Source: Erigeron canadensis | Taxonomy: Eukaryota; Streptophyta; Magnoliopsida; Asterales; Asteraceae | Length of the DNA: 64,000 nucleotides | Direction of reading: 5' to 3' | Assembly: GCF_010389155.1 (NCBI RefSeq) | Contig: NC_057765.1 | Span: forward strand, 39,141,559 to 39,205,558 | Shown: positions 10,439 to 22,600 of the stretch, in pieces | How positions within the stretch are numbered: the first letter of the stretch is position 1 | Layout of the letters: each line of letters opens with the position of its first letter | Notes under the pieces: model-generated | What the model was told of the DNA's origin: nothing | Database searches by the model: none | Seen by the model: only the letters and a program-made list of their open reading frames with translations | Translations under genes and position numbers: made by a program

Positions 10439-10646
10439 CTGAAGAAGGGCTTGAGTTTGGTGGTGGTAGTGAGAGGGAGAGAGTGTAATGACAAAAACTC
10501 AAAGAATCGGTCAACGTCGGTCAACGCCTGAAAAAAGTCAAATCTGGACGGGGGAGAGAGAGATTTTTGCACCAGGACCTCTAAAAGAAGAGATCTTGCT
10601 AGATCTTGATTTAGTCGTAATATTACTTCCGTTCAAGACAAAGAAT

Positions 10647-10648
<2 letters not shown>

Positions 10649-10681
<33 letters not shown>

Positions 10682-10690
10682 GGAGAGAGA
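10649..10690. repeat. Compound (GT)n(GA)n microsatellite
   Basis: About six GT units run into about fifteen GA units with one interruption. It lies in the probable 5' flank of the RIP-like gene. Confidence 0.95.
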
Positions 10691-10693
10691 GTG

Positions 10694-11320
10694 TTTGTGT
10701 GTTTTCAGAAAAAGAAATACTCGGTAGAAAATGAGAGATTTGTAGAGACTTGATGGTGTGTTTGTTGGATTTGGGAGGTGGTTCTAAAATAATGGCAGCA
10801 AAAAAAAGAACAAAGAAAAAAACGTGAAAGAATGAGTGAGATAGATCTGTGTTGTACAATCAAACCTTTTGACATTACCATATGGAAAGACTTAAAACAC
10901 ACAAGTTGGTCTTTTGGAACGCAAAGATGATGTCAGAAATAAATAGAGGTCATTTATTAGCAACAAAAATCATAATGGTCATGAATCATGATGAGTTATT
11001 CAATATGATATCAAGATCTTGGGACATGATCTTGGGACATGTTTATTGTTTGTGGTGGTGTGGTCAAACAAATGGGTTGGGTTTGATATATCTTGGAGCT
11101 CCGGACATTTTTTCATTTTGAACAGTCGTATACTATTTGTGCCTTTCACTTTTCAATGCACGAATAGGCGTGCATTATTCATGCCTACGTGGCCATTTTT
11201 GATTTTGCTTACAGTAAAAACAAGTTTCATTTTGTAAGATAAGTAGATATTGTACAAATTCGTTAGAAAAGTGAATTGATAATTGATAAGTCATAAATTC
11301 ATAGGTTCAAATGGGAGCCA
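10694..11320. other. Intergenic DNA without recognised features
   Basis: The open frames here are short and of low complexity, and no gene or repeat was recognised. The short duplicate atcttgggacatg (11015 and 11029) is the only local repeat I saw. Confidence 0.4.
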
Positions 11321-11323
11321 TAA

Positions 11324-12610
11324 TGGGCAAGGGTATAATCGGTTAGTTTTATCGGCAAAAACCATCGGCAAGCATCAGCTAATTGGCTACACTATAGCAT
11401 CTTCATCGGCTTGTATCGGCAAGTTTAATCGGCTAGTATTGGCTATATATATCGGCATCTTTTGGCCGATCCTTGTGAACGTTGAGAGCTTGTACTTTGT
11501 GACCGTTTTTTTTTGGGGTTCTTGTGCTTGCCGGAAACCTAAAATTTTTTTGGGGGGTTTTTGATTTGGAGGCTTGATCTCGTTTTTCTTGGCTTCTATT
11601 GCCGGAATACGTGCCGATAAAACTTACCGATGTTCCTAACGTGATATATCACCCTTTCCGGTGAGATCCGAAATCCCCTTTTGGGATTTCTGGTCGTCGC
11701 CGGCCAAAAACGTTCACTTTTTACGGCCAAAACTTTGTTTGGCTTTGCAAGGGTGTTGTTGGCTATGTTTACTACTTGTTTGTTCGGTTTTCCGGTGATC
11801 CCTTTTTGGGGTTTCCGATTTTCCGATGTGCTTCCTGTTGCTTTTTGTGCTTCTGCATGTTGCACGGTTTTCCGGCGAGCCCTTTCTTGGGTTTTCTGGT
11901 GAGACTGCTGCTGCTACTACGGCGGCTTGTGGTTTTCCGGCGAGCCCTTTCTTGGGTACTTGGTTTACAGTTGTTGCTGCTACTGCGGGTTGTTTTCCAG
12001 AGAGCCCTTTCTTGGGTTTCCGTTGAGACTGCTCTTCCTTATATATGTATATTTATACATATTTATGTATTTACATTGTCGGATTTTTCCTTGGTAGTGT
12101 TAGCGGTAGCGTTGCCGGATTTTCTCTTGGCGGCGTTGCCGGATTTTGTTCCATTAAAGCAATAGGTAGCTGGAAAAAAGTAGTTCATAGCCGATGATGA
12201 TATCGTTGAACAATTTTTTAGGTTGCCGGTAAAAATGGGCGATGATGATACAAATATTCGTAAAAAAGAGACTCAGATGATCCGGGGCGTCTTGGCGGGG
12301 TAAACCTTTCGGGTTAGCAGCCATGGCATCTCCGACTTCTGAAATTTCCGACCCCCAAATTCTGAGCCAAAGTTTTATTTTTTACAAAAAACGGTCACTT
12401 TTTTTAGTTTTTCGCCAACTAGATTATAAATTCCGGTTACCTTGTATTTAGTTTTGAAATTGGCAAATTGGTTAATTTTCGTTTACTACACCACTAGTTT
12501 TGGTTACTTTTGGCTTGTTTTTGGTTAGTTTTTGGCAACGACACGTGACGATTTGTGATTCGTCGATAACTTGCCAATTTGTCAATTTTATGACACTACA
12601 CCCTTGCTCC
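11324..12610. mobile_element. PIF/Harbinger-type nonautonomous element, copy 1
   Basis: The left terminus gggcaagggtataat and right terminus ctacacccttgctcc are imperfect inverted repeats, flanked by TAA on both sides. A 3-bp TWA duplication is the Harbinger hallmark. Internal words such as atcggctacactatagcat near the left end, and the cttgccaatttg region near the right end, are shared with the better-preserved copy at 25512-26516. No transposase is present. Confidence 0.7.
11786..12038. repeat. Minisatellite, 60-80-bp unit, about four copies
   Basis: Units begin ggttttccggcgagcccttt and contain a run of ctgctgcta words. Unit lengths vary between about 60 and 80 bases. The array lies inside the Harbinger-type element and accounts for the open frames there. 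Confidence 0.8.
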
Positions 12611-12974
12611 TAACGGCGGGTTTCTCCATATTGAGAGGTGGGTTTGGGACTTTGGGTTACCCAGCACTATGTATTTTCTAGGGAGTTTTTCTTTTACCAT
12701 TAAATTATCTCGGACAGTTTGTTCACTTGATTATAAAGATGTCATGTTCAATTGTTTGCGTGAGGTTGAAAATTGTACAGTCCTTAAATTTATACGTACA
12801 CTAACATCTTAAGATTGATTGCAATGTTGATTATGTGATTTAATTATCGTGCATTAATCGGAATATATGAAAAAATTGACAAATTATAATTCGGGCAATT
12901 CCTAATAACATTTTCTAAAAGGATTTTCTAAGCCTACTAGGCGTATATTAATTTTTAAATTATATATATATACA
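12611..12974. other. AT-rich spacer
   Basis: No features were recognised between the Harbinger-type element and the first minus-oriented Helitron end. Confidence 0.4.
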
Positions 12975-13372
12975 CTAGTTTTTTACCCGCACGATGTAAG
13001 GTTATTTAATTGAATTATCAAAGGTTTTAATATGATATTGATAATTAAAATTTGGTTTAGTTAGCATAATATTAATGTTAAATATGCTTGAATATCTTAT
13101 CAAAACTTAGATTGGTTCAAAAAAATATATTGAATATAATTTTAAAAAAAAACGGACGGAATTAATTTCTCAAATAAATAATTGTAATTATAATGTTTGA
13201 TTTGATATAATGTTTACCTAATTAATTCAAATCTGTCTAAATTTAAATAAATATATATAAAAAAGTTTGGAGATGACACATAGGATAAATCCTAGGTGGC
13301 AATTTTTTAGCATAACTTTAGATTTGAAGAGGGCTTTAAAAGACTAGGATTCCTACTCTTTTAATATATATA
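12975..13372 (-). mobile_element. Helitron remnant (minus orientation)
   Basis: The left end actag, then ttacccgcacgatgtaag, is the reverse complement of a Helitron 3' end with a decayed hairpin. At the right end, actcttttaatatata resembles the reverse complement of a Helitron 5' end (TATATATTAAAAGAGT). Another Helitron end abuts it at 13373. Confidence 0.5.
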
Positions 13373-14192
13373 CTAGTGCTCAGGCCCGTCCAATGAACGG
13401 GTAGTCTTAGAATATATTAATCAATGCTAAAAAAATTGAAATTCAAGTATATTAAATAGATACCGAATAAAATTAAAATATCTAAAAATTAAACATAAAA
13501 CGATTAATCTTGTTAACCCATTTTTTCCAACTTTAGTTAATTAAAAAATTTATAGTTTGTTATATCTAAACTTAAGACACATACAAACAATTTTAGACTA
13601 TACTTACGAAATTAAAGAAAGAAAACATATGAAATTAACTCTATATAAATATTGAATCTAATTAACCCTCTTTTTATTTAACTTTGGTTAAATAAAAAAT
13701 TTGTAATTTGTTATATCTGACCTAAAGAGAAACACAAACAACAATTTTAAACTATAATTTCAAAAACTAAAGAAAAATAGATAATTTGAAAAGTACATAT
13801 TAATTCATCAACAAAGACCATCTTGAGCGTTTTGATTTTTATAGGTTGTTCCACCCCGAAACAGTCCATACATGCACAACACTGAGTTGTATGAAAATAT
13901 TTTTTGTGTCCATACTTTGAAAAATATGTTTTTTTTGTTTTGGTTGTAGGTTTTTGTTTTTGGGTGAAGATATGTGAGGGTTTTTTTCTAGGTTATATAT
14001 ATATATAAATATAATATAATATAATTTTTAGGAAACTTTTAAGGATGAAAAGATTGTTTTATTAATAATAAGGTTGGTTTATAGATTTAATAATTAAAAA
14101 AATAGAAGATTAATGAGGAGGGAGTTTTAGACTAAAAAAGAAGGATTAAGGGTGTCAAGTGTACCCCAACCTCCTCTTTTAGTTATATTATA
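13373..14192 (-). mobile_element. Helitron, family H1 copy 1 (minus orientation)
   Basis: Reading leftward on the minus strand, the 3' end shows the hairpin CCCGT-7-ACGGG (13385-13401), then CTAG, with an A-T target. The right (5') limit, ttttagttatatta near 14190, is approximate. Internal sequence such as catc-tgagcgttttgat and tccatacatgcacaac recurs at 16790-16860 and 18090-18140, so three copies of one nonautonomous family lie within 5 kb. Confidence 0.7.
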
Positions 14193-14930
14193 AATTATTA
14201 TTATTTTATTATCTATGGTATATACAATATTATAATATAATAAATAACAAAGGTATATTTAGTGGTAATACTGTCATAAAGTTTTTAAAAAATAACAAAA
14301 TTCAATACATAAACTAAAAACAAAAATCAATCCAAAATAGTAAAATTTGAAATGAAATAATCCTAAATAAATTAATCTTTAGAAGAAGGCTTATCATATG
14401 TTTTTTCAATCAATAGAAGGTTTATTCCTCTTTCGTTAACCGAAACTTCATCAGCTACACTGACCCACAAGTCACAAGTCGAGCTTCATTGAAGAAATCA
14501 TTTTTAGGTATTTCATAGGTTTCACCTGCGCAACATGACATATCATAAGTATAATAGAACGACTTGTATGTCATGAATTAAGAATTATATATGAAATTCT
14601 TTATTGGAGTGTTCGAAATTTATCAAAATACGGTCAGAAGCACAGTCTCAAACGATGCTCCACTATACTATATGTTTCGCACATGCCGTATCTTTCTCCA
14701 TGTTTTTATGTCATTCAAGTCTTCTCATTATTGTCATGTCGCAAACTATGCAAAGTTGCAAACTATATTCGACGCAATTATACTACACTTGCTGTTACGG
14801 TATTGTGGTCTTCTCATTAGATGACATGTGCGAATTTTGGTTTAACTAAAATTGTGACCCTAAGTACATCGGAATATCTTCGAATCTAAAAAGAGGTTGT
14901 TGTTGTATGTGTGATGTTGTGAATATGTAA
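14193..14930. other. AT-rich spacer
   Basis: The open frames at 14591-14849 are short and overlap in different frames. I recognise nothing. Confidence 0.35.
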
Positions 14931-15901
14931 TTAGTGTGTAGGGAAGGAAATTGGCTTGCAAATTTCATCAATTTCAGTCTTTGTTTCTTCCTTACACGGA
15001 TTGTTTTTAAAGCCTAGAGCAGCTAACTTGGCTGCAAAAGGATTCAGGAAAACGCAACAAAAAATAAGAAGATGCAATACAAACCTTTTGTCGATTGATA
15101 GGGGCTTTTCTCTTCCAGCTTTAACTAAATCCATTCTTTGCTCCTTGGTCATCTTTCTTCTTATGTTAGCGTACAAATTAACAGACAATTGGTCCAACTC
15201 TGATTGCAAAAGTGTAGCTATTGAAGTTATAACCATACATATCAAATGCGTGTTAATTCCCCAATGTCTCCAGTAAATTCAAAGCAATCGACTTCAAACA
15301 CAACCAAATTTGCCAAAAATTTAGAATATGGAGTTTAGAGGAGCATCCTTGTCACATGAAAAAAGGCTGTTATTAGTAAAAGGCTGCTTTCAGTAAAAGC
15401 GATATAGTATTGCCGAGTATAATCCACTATGAAAATGTAAAATTAGCGACAAACCAACAAACCCTCAAGCTTACTCGAAGTCTCTTCATCAATCTGACAG
15501 CCAAGTTCTAAAATCAGCAATGCATTCAGTAAATTTACAAAACAACATACCTGTAAACGTAAAAATCTAGCGCACAGATCAAAAGGTACAGTTGTGTGCC
15601 ATTCTTGACAACTTGCTATGGAGCTTGCCCCCTGTGACATAAATAAGACGGTTGCCTACGTTAAAATCATTTCAACTCTTGTTGCCGATTTCATAAGTGA
15701 CAAAATGAGAAGTTTAGATAACCAACCTAAATGGGTCTTGTCAAAAAAGCTACAGTACTTTAATGGCAGGTTAAAAAGGTTTGAACCAACTTGTAAACTC
15801 AGTTTATCTCCATCCTTTTTAAGATGATTCTCGATTGAATGTGCTAAATTATGAGTTAAAGAGTAATCCGACCTACAGTTTTCATCTAAGCAATAGATCA
15901 A
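14931..15901 (-). other. Possible exon remnants of an unidentified gene
   Basis: Several minus-strand open segments have normal amino-acid composition and splice-like borders. They are 15640-15900 (HSIENHLKKDGDKLSLQVGS), 15545-15625 (SCQEWHTTVPFDLCARFLRL before gtatg), about 15460-15500 (CQIDEETSSKLEGLL) and 15080-15230 (NLYANIRRKMTKEQRMDLVK). They read as successive exons of one protein in the minus direction, with helical segments. I cannot name the family. Stops and AT-rich DNA between them make a decayed gene more likely than a working one. Confidence 0.35.
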
Positions 15902-16599
15902 TCATTAAGCACAGGTCTGACAGTACTTATGAGACCCGATATTAAGCACATAATTAATCAAAAATAATGCAACAGACTTGAGCTTAAAAACTTAGGATCA
16001 AGTTATCTATATATATGAATTTAGTTGCAAAGATCATACCCAGTATAGATACTCAAAAATCAAACACAAAGTCTAACCTACGAAATAATTGCCATAACTA
16101 TTAAGAAAAACAACTTAAGAATCACCTACGAAGATCACCAAAATAGAGCCAAAGACGTAGCCATACATGAGCAGCAAAAAGCCAAAATTTTGTAGCAAAA
16201 ACAACATGAAAACGGTCACGGTTATGCTGCAAGAGAGCCTGAAAACAGCCACGAATCTGCACCACAAACAACCTTAATCCTGAAGCAAAAAACAACCTAA
16301 AACACCCATAAATCTTCTTCAAAGACAACAATAAAAACAGAATTATATACAGCTTAATCCCAACTTCAGAAACAACGTAAAAACAACATTAAAAACAGTT
16401 CTACCTGTATTAATCTGTAAGAAACAGAACCAAAAAACTGCCATAAAAAACAGCCACAAAAAAGCTATAGAACAGCAAGAAAAAAGTTACAAAACTAAAA
16501 ATTTAACTTTTGAGATGTTAATGCTTTAAAAGAAACACCTTTGAAGGAAGGTTAAGAATATCATACGCCCTCCAGATACAATATTCGTGAGATATATCG
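15902..16599. other. Low-complexity A- and C-rich stretch
   Basis: Between about 16120 and 16490, short words such as aaaacagcc and aaaacaac recur irregularly, giving an A/C-rich strand. No gene is visible. Confidence 0.4.
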
Positions 16600-17144
16600 G
16601 AGTACTAAACATAATCAAACAATTACTTCAAACACAAACAACTTAATCAATACGAAAGCTAAAGAAAAAATATATGAAAATTAACTCCATATAAATATTG
16701 ATTTTAGTTTACCCCTTTTTTTCAACTTTATTTAATAAAAAATTTGCAACAAATTATATAATTTGAAAAATTCATACCAATTCATCAACAAAAACCGTCT
16801 CAAACGTTTTGATTTTCTTGGGTTATTTCACTCTGAATCAATCCATACATGCACATCGTAGATGATGGTTAACATATGGTGGCTTAAGATCTTCAAGATG
16901 AAACCTTGCTAGCCGAACAAAAAATAAGTCGAACGTAGGTAAAAGAATTTTGGTGCCGTAGGTTTTTGTAGATAAATAATAATAATAAGGTTTTTTTAAT
17001 TGAAACTAAAAAGGTCGGTGATTATTATTATTTTATTTAGAAAATATTAAAAAAATTACACAATTAATAAGGTTGGAAGATTAGGCTAAAGGAGGGGATT
17101 AAAGGTGCCAAGTGTACCCCAAACCCTTTCTTTTAGTTATATTA
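16600..17144 (-). mobile_element. Helitron, family H1 copy 2 (left-truncated)
   Basis: The internal block (from about 16660) and the right end (aagtgtacccc, then ttttagttatatt) match the copy at 13373-14192. The left end with hairpin and CTAG is missing. The next Helitron begins exactly at its right end. Confidence 0.55.
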
Positions 17145-17414
17145 CTAGTCTTAATACCCGTACGATGTACGGATTATATAATGTTTGATGATACAATAAT
17201 ATTTATATAAAAAATAGAGAATATGTGACTGTTAAATACCTAAATTTGGATACAGACCGTTAAACATGTTATATAAAATCCCATAATTATATAATATATT
17301 TGGTTAATTAAATTATTAAAACTTAGCATATATCTTATCTTTTACAATAGTTGTATTCTGTATTGATGTTAACATTATTATAATTCTTTATAAATTATAT
17401 ATATAGAAACTTAA

Positions 17415-17418
<4 letters not shown>

Positions 17419-17460
<42 letters not shown>
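17419..17460. repeat. (TA)n microsatellite
   Basis: An uninterrupted TA tract of about 20 units inside the Helitron. Confidence 0.95.
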
Positions 17461-17465
<5 letters not shown>

Positions 17466-17470
17466 TCTAA

Positions 17471-17706
17471 AGATTTGTGTTTGATTACAATTAGGTAATT
17501 ATGAATTAGAAATCTTTTTTTAGTTACACCAAAGTGACACATGTCATGCAAGGAATGCGCCAAGTGTCGATCAATATTATTTTTTATATTAAACTAAAGA
17601 AAGATTAGTATTTGATTACAATTAGGTAATTATGAATTTAGAACTTTTTTTAATTATACCAAAAGTGACACATGTCGTGCAAGGAATGCGCCAAGTGTCG
17701 ATTAAA
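17471..17706. repeat. 131-bp tandem duplication
   Basis: The word tttgattacaattaggtaat at 17480 recurs at 17611, and the units then share gtgacacatgtc and gcaaggaatgcgccaagtgt. There are two units with several substitutions and small indels. Confidence 0.85.
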
Positions 17707-17754
17707 AGAATACACAATCCTGTTTTAGTATATTGGTAGATAGATAGATAGATA

Positions 17755-18145
17755 CTAGTGCTCAGTTACGTCCATTTGGACGGGTAATCTCAAAATATAT
17801 TAATCAAAGCTAAAAAACAAAATTCAGGTATATTAAATCCCTATGACAAATATCACAATTTAATCAATACGAAAACTGAAAAAAGAAACATATGAAAATT
17901 AATTCCTTATAAATTTTGATTTGAGTTTTTACCCTTTTTTTTTAACTTTAGTTAAATAAAAAATTTACAGTTTGTTATATATAAATTTACTACAAACACG
18001 AACAACCATTTTAGACTAAACAATTTAGAGTTAAGCTCAACAAAAAGAGAAACAAAAGTGTACAGTATATGATTTGAAAAATATATACCAATTCATCAAC
18101 AAAGACCATCTCGAACGTTTTAATTTTATTTGAATTGTTCCATTC
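17755..18145 (-). mobile_element. Helitron, family H1 copy 3 (right-truncated)
   Basis: The left end has actag, then the stem GTCC-aaat-GGAC, and the body (aatatattaatcaaagctaaaaa, then catctcgaacgtttt) follows copy 1. Near 18145 a second decayed hairpin (gtccgatggac) suggests another copy begins inside it. Confidence 0.6.
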
Positions 18146-18344
18146 TGTCCGATGGACGAATAATTTCAAAATTATGTTAGTATAATTTTACTATACATTT
18201 AAATGAATTGATAGCATTCATACCGTATTTAGTCTGAATTCCGAAACTCCATTTGAACGTATGAGTAGTCATGGAATGGGAGTAAGCTCCACCAGCAGCC
18301 TGTGCTTGCAGCCTTGTCTATAATCATAACATTCATATATACTA

Positions 18345-19234
18345 TCTATGCTATATTATAAAGCAAAAAGGCCATGTCTAACATTTTAAGTTTCAACATT
18401 TACTTCTTTAAGATGTCCATCTATCCATAGTCACCTGATTCGCGGTTCGCTCCGGTTCGGGTTCGTGATTCGGGATCGCAATTCGCAGCAGCCAGTGAAT
18501 CCGGTTCGGGAGGGGTAGGCTCATTTCGGTTCACTTCAGTTCGGTGAACCGAATTTAAAAATATAACAATAGATTCAAATATTGAATATTACAAACTTCA
18601 AACATTTTTAATACTTCAAAAAGCAAATGCTTAAAGCTTACTCAATCCTTTGTTTTTTTGCCATCCATTTAATATATTTACTTTGATAATTGCAATATTT
18701 AGTTACTACTTAAATCAAAATCATTGAACCCAAACACAATTCACTGAACTCGGTTGTTCCAAAGCGTGAATTTTTCTTGTCTAAATCATTAAACTACACC
18801 CATTTGGGGTTGTCGAACCACCTTTTACCAATTCGGTATTTTTTGTCTTTGGTTCGCGAATGGGTTCGCGAATTGTATCGCAAATTGGATCGCCGAACCA
18901 AAAACGAAATTCGTGGGGTGTTCAACGAATCCTGTAACTATGCAGTTCTATCAATTCTATATTACCAAACACCATTTCTCTCTCCTCAAATCTCAATCAA
19001 TCATCTTTTTTCTCTCCCCTCCATAAATCATTTATTCCCACAATTCATTCAAAATCTTTTATCTCACAAACGGTATATCGATAAATTATAAAAATTATAT
19101 GGGTATTTTTAAAATTTCATGCTATTTCATTAGAGATGTCATTTGATATGCTTTTGACGAATTTTGGCTATCAGACTTTATGACCTACATCACCCCACCA
19201 TCTCACCGCCGCAACGCACGGGTACTTACTCTCA
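18345..19234 (+). mobile_element. Nonautonomous Helitron, family H2 copy 1
   Basis: It starts with TCTATGCTATATTATAAAGC after an A (18344). It ends with ccgccgcaacgcacggg, then a terminal CTCA before a T (19235). The last 300 bases match the shorter copy at 58338-58737 closely. An extra roughly 480-bp GC-richer insert (about 18430-18910; repeats of ggttcg and gattcgc) is absent from that copy. Confidence 0.7.
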
Positions 19235-19691
19235 TAATAATAAAATAACAAACTTTTCTCTAAAAAACAAAAAATAAAAGGCATAACAGTTGGTTTTTCA
19301 ACTTACAAATACTTCCACACAACAACTGATAAATAAATAAGGGTCCATATCTCTAGCAGTTGCAAGCATTACGAATTATGCAAACAAAATAAACAAAACT
19401 GGGTAGTAATGTGCACGCAGGCGCAGAAGCCATAAGATATGCAAAATTGATGTTAAAAAAATCCCACAAGCAGTTATTTTTCTAACTATAAATGTCTTTC
19501 AACATTCTATGCATATGGTACAATATGCCAAACATTCATCATGTCTCATTAACCAGAATAGTCCTACATTATTTACGGCAGACAGCAAATGAATCTGAAA
19601 TCACATGTATACCCAATTAGAATTTGATGGTTCAAAATGTAGTGCAAAGCATATACAGTCCAAACCTGATACTGTAGGCAGCACAAGCTTT
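19235..19691. other. 3' flank of the MINDY-type gene
   Basis: This AT-rich stretch directly downstream of the minus-strand stop codon probably includes the 3' untranslated region. No separate feature was recognised. Confidence 0.4.
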
Positions 19692-22600
19692 TCACATCAC
19701 ATTGCACTTATCTTTATCAGGTTTTGATTCCTTGCTTGACGATGAAGCCGAGTTTTTGGGTCTAGCTGGATGTACATGCTGTCAAATCCCAATCAACTCA
19801 TTCAATTTGCGTTTCTGCTTAAATTACCATTTGGCTAGTTTTCTTTTTTCCATTAATTAGATTGAATAGATGATAGATTATAGTTGTGTGTGCTTAAATT
19901 TGATAGTGATACTTTTATCTTGGGATATATTGAATGAAAAATTACATAATGATATAGTTAACGACCAATCATGAAAACATTGGACGGATTTGGACAAAGT
20001 TTTAAAAAGAAGGTTTCCAAACATGCAGTGCAAATACAAATTCATCACACACATCTTTGTATTGTAAATTCAAGGTCATTAAATGAAGAAAGAAAATATA
20101 AATCTAAAAAGTGATAACCTACCTTGGGACCTACAACAAGCCCTGAACGTGAAGTGGTGGGCGACTGTGGCGAAACACGCTGTGGCTGCTGGCGTTGTTG
20201 ATGTTGCTCGAATTCTTGTTGCTGAAGGGCTATAGCCAATTGCAGATCAGAACTGTCATAAAACAGCAGATAAATTTATATTCCCATGTACGGAAAACTT
20301 TCATATAATAGTAACAATATACAAAACATAACACATTGACTAATTTTCGATTAAAAGACTAAATACAGAGACAGGTGATTACTTGATTTCTGTGCCCCTT
20401 TCTGCTATATTGTCCATTCTGGCAATATAATCCTGAATAAACGAAAATTAAGTAAGATCTACACAAACTGGTGAAAATGTCATATAGATCATTTGATATA
20501 AACATATATAATACTTATACTTAGTTAAAGAGAGCAACATACGGCAGTACTCGACATCACATTCTGCTCATCCCATGTGCGTGTAACCTTAAATTCCTTG
20601 AAGTTACTGGTCATAAACATGGTATTACCATTGACCTGAAACATCATTATATATTTACCCCAATTAAAATTAATAATAGAGAATGTATAAAAAGGCTAAG
20701 TAGTATATTTTTAACTTTTCCACATGCTCAACATACTCCATGGTATTATTAATTCAAATGAGTTAATCTCGAATTTAAGTTCTTGTCAATACATACAAGA
20801 TTTTACTCGGCAGAGTTTCTCAAATGGCCATAAAAAAGAAAAAAATGGATAGACTTATTACCTCATTTAGCTTTTCCCATACCAAATCGGGCTGATTAAT
20901 GTAGCCTAAATCCGTAGCTAAAATGTATAGTTCACCTTTAAACTGAAAATAATCTAAAGTTAGATAACATAGAGAAAAGCAAGCCTTCAAAACTTTAAGC
21001 TACAGAATACATATAAGCTAAGCTACAAAGCGTACACAATAACTAACCTTGAACATTGTATTGAAGTGGCTATTTCGGAAAAACACACATAGTTCATTTT
21101 CCTTTACACCCTCTTGCAGCGAAAATAAGCTACAAACAATGAAACATCAAAATAAAAGAGGACCACTGGTAAGCAAGAGATATTATCATGATGTTCTGAC
21201 ATATACATATAAATACGAATGTAAAATAAAAACAAGGCAATTACCCATATATAGTCATCTGACTGGCATTGTTCTTCAGAAAAGTTCTAATCAATTCCCC
21301 TAAAGGAAAACATTAGCCAATATAAGCAAATAGTAGAGAAATCAGGGCAACTCCAAAACATTTCAAATCTTCAAATTTTAGTGAATTATATATATATATA
21401 TATATATACATTGTCCTGATGTAGTTCCATCTCTAGGTCTTGTAACATCGGCACTTGTACCATCTTTGTGCACTTGTTCAGACATGACAACCTCACCTTC
21501 ATTCCTTGTAGTGCCTGTTTCCAACATGCATTTCTCTTCAGAAATTATTTCATTCCTATCAGGAGTTGAAACTAGAGAATCAGATCCTACAATAGTTTGT
21601 ACCATGCCGTTGGATGATTCTAAAGCCACATTTGGTTCAGATAAGCATGACTCATTTAACATCTTTTCATTACTCATACTTTCTGCTTCATTCACATTGC
21701 CGTTACAAGTTAATTGGTCAACAAGAGGTGAAGAATCTAATCCACATAAACTAAGTGAGGCATTTACAGCTTTATCCAATACTTCAATGCTAGTTTTCTC
21801 AATTCCACCTGTACCCTCATGCTTATCCGATACACTACTGTTTATTTGTCCATTGTCGCTCTCCTTGTCAGCTTCCAAAGACGAACCAACATCTTCCCCA
21901 GGAACCTTGTTGAAAGTTATCATATCATTATTGCAACTATTCACTAGCCTGCTGCTATCACTGTTTGATATTGTAGATAAGGTTTCTTCAGCTGTACCAA
22001 CAATTACCTCATTTTCTAAAGGGGGTTTAACAGTGGTTGACGGTTTCAAGATTCTAAATGGCTCTATTTCCTCTGATATCACCGTTGTTGAAGCAACAAC
22101 GTCAACACAATCTAAATCTGGATTATTGTCTGTAACATTTGCCATATTTTGAGTTTCAAGATCAACAAGTTCTCCCATCAGCATATTGTATGACTTTGAG
22201 CCAATTGCATTTGAAGTATCACAATCCTGACACGAGTGAAAATACAAGATTAAAAATCACAAAGCCACGTTAAGTAACTATAGTTCATGATAAAAGGACT
22301 CCCATAGCCATAAATAGGTATACCTATAGTTATAAGAACATACCTGTGGATCAACGATCCAACCATGACAAAAAAGTGAAATGCCTAGTAAATCAAATAT
22401 GGCACATTCCCTCGTAACTCAAAATCTTGGATTCTGCAATAGCTCGGATATTTGTATGTCGATTATTTAGGTTATGATCAATCAAATATAGCAAAAAAAA
22501 AAGTAACTGCAGGGCCACTCCTACATAATCCAAACTGACATGCAGAAGTTTGGATTGAGCGAATGACAAGAAACAAAATCAACATACCTCCTCAATTTAA

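Larger units (their letters stand above)
17145..17740 (-). mobile_element. Complete nonautonomous Helitron (minus orientation)
   Basis: On the minus strand the element starts TCTACCAATATACTAAAACA (17740 leftward). It ends with a hairpin formed by CCGTAC and GTACGG, 9 bases, then CTAG at 17145. It sits between A (17144) and T (17741), as Helitrons require. It carries a (TA)n tract and a 131-bp tandem duplication, and has no coding capacity. Confidence 0.8.

Noticed and set aside
10488..10859. Overlapping open frames on both strands near 10.5-10.9 kb
   Set aside because: Their composition comes from the GT/GA microsatellite and pyrimidine-rich flanks, with no recognisable protein character.
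21466..22152. Long plus-strand frame of 228 codons
   Set aside because: It is the antisense shadow of MINDY exon 5, which has phase-compatible splicing and homologous words on the minus strand.
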